Shown: positions 26,700-26,808 of the stretch, piece by piece
How the letters are laid out: every line of letters starts with the position of its first letter
How positions within the stretch are numbered: position 1 is the first letter of the stretch
Assembly: GCA_900551435.1 (NCBI GenBank)
Contig: URVW01000026.1
Span: 1-26,808, forward strand
DNA from: an uncultured Faecalibacterium sp.
GTDB lineage: Bacteria; Bacillota; Clostridia; Oscillospirales; Ruminococcaceae
Reading direction: 5' to 3'
Length of the DNA stretch: 26,808 bases
Position numbers and translations under genes: made by a program
Notes under the pieces: model-generated
Told to the model about the DNA's origin: nothing
The model's input: only the letters and a program-made list of their open reading frames with translations
Database searches by the model: none

Positions 26700-26808
26700 A
26701 TGCCTAGAGCAAAGCAAACCATGGATGGCAATACCGCTGCCGCTCATGTAGCATATGCCTACACGGACGTGGCTGCCATCTACCCCATTACCCCGTCTTC
26801 TCCGATGG
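26700..26808 (+). CDS. nifJ: Pyruvate:ferredoxin (flavodoxin) oxidoreductase, N-terminus only
   Basis: Oxidises pyruvate to acetyl-CoA and CO2 and reduces ferredoxin, the main anaerobic pyruvate route. Only the first 36 codons are in the window: MPRAKQTMDGNTAAAHVA then YAYTDVAAIYPITPSSPM. This is the highly conserved domain I opening, with the YPITPSSPM pyruvate-binding loop. The ATG at 26700 follows GGAGGAAG. A strong promoter and a structured leader suggest high expression. It implies an anaerobic fermentative host. Confidence 0.92.
   Translation, partial: MPRAKQTMDGNTAAAHVAYAYTDVAAIYPITPSSPM

Noticed and set aside
26420..26731. 103-codon minus-strand frame across the nudF–nifJ gap
   Set aside because: It covers both promoters and the nifJ start and has no ribosome-binding site or family resemblance.
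1..26808. CRISPR arrays, tRNA or rRNA genes, transposase or phage genes
   Set aside because: None seen on either strand; the repeats present are isolated palindromic elements rather than spaced arrays.

Overview
The window is the chromosomal replication-origin neighbourhood of a moderately GC-rich Firmicute. Gene order (rsmG–noc–parA–parB, mnmE–mnmG, rpmH–rnpA–yidD–yidC–jag, dnaA–dnaN–yaaA–recF–remB–gyrB–gyrA) matches the Bacillus/Clostridia origin block. GC-rich coding sequence, a pyruvate:ferredoxin oxidoreductase start, intergenic palindromic repeats and protein character suggest an Oscillospiraceae/Ruminococcaceae gut anaerobe, most likely Faecalibacterium or a close relative. The genus is inferred from memory of the family, not from a search.

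Left arm (1–12630), all on the minus strand and so leaving the origin. From the dnaA side outward: rpmH; rnpA–yidD–yidC–jag (ribosome, RNase P, membrane insertion, RNA binding); mnmE–mnmG (tRNA wobble-uridine modification); a ProX-type aminoacyl-tRNA deacylase; rsmG; a Noc-like ParB paralogue; parA–parB; and serS, cut by the window edge. Three near-identical parS-type palindromes lie at 2919, 3107 and 4748, the last inside the rsmG reading frame. An inverted repeat resembling a Noc-binding site precedes the noc-like gene.

Origin (about 12740–14743). dnaA is flanked by a region with degenerate DnaA boxes and, on its dnaN side, by about 400 bp of clustered TTTCCACA-like sites. These end in a pyrimidine-rich CTA/TTA/CAA triplet tract that looks like a DnaA-trio unwinding element.

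Right arm (14744–24288), plus strand: dnaN, the S4-domain gene yaaA, recF, remB, gyrB, gyrA, then mntP behind a yybP-ykoY (Mn2+) riboswitch with its terminator, and a Tat-type lipoprotein of unknown function. From 24386 to 26331 a minus-strand operon (Nudix hydrolase – RluA-family pseudouridine synthase – FadR-type GntR regulator) runs against the fork. The window ends at the start of nifJ behind a structured leader.

Non-coding structure is rich. There are two full and one partial copies of an AACCTCTC-bounded palindromic element, at the 3' ends of parB, gyrB and gyrA. A separate 232-bp terminal-inverted-repeat element with nested hairpins sits after mnmG. Several clear terminators and promoters are also present. 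I see no tRNA, rRNA, CRISPR array, transposase gene or phage gene. Nothing here is an obviously new multi-gene system; the most novel material is the intergenic elements and some unusual protein tails.
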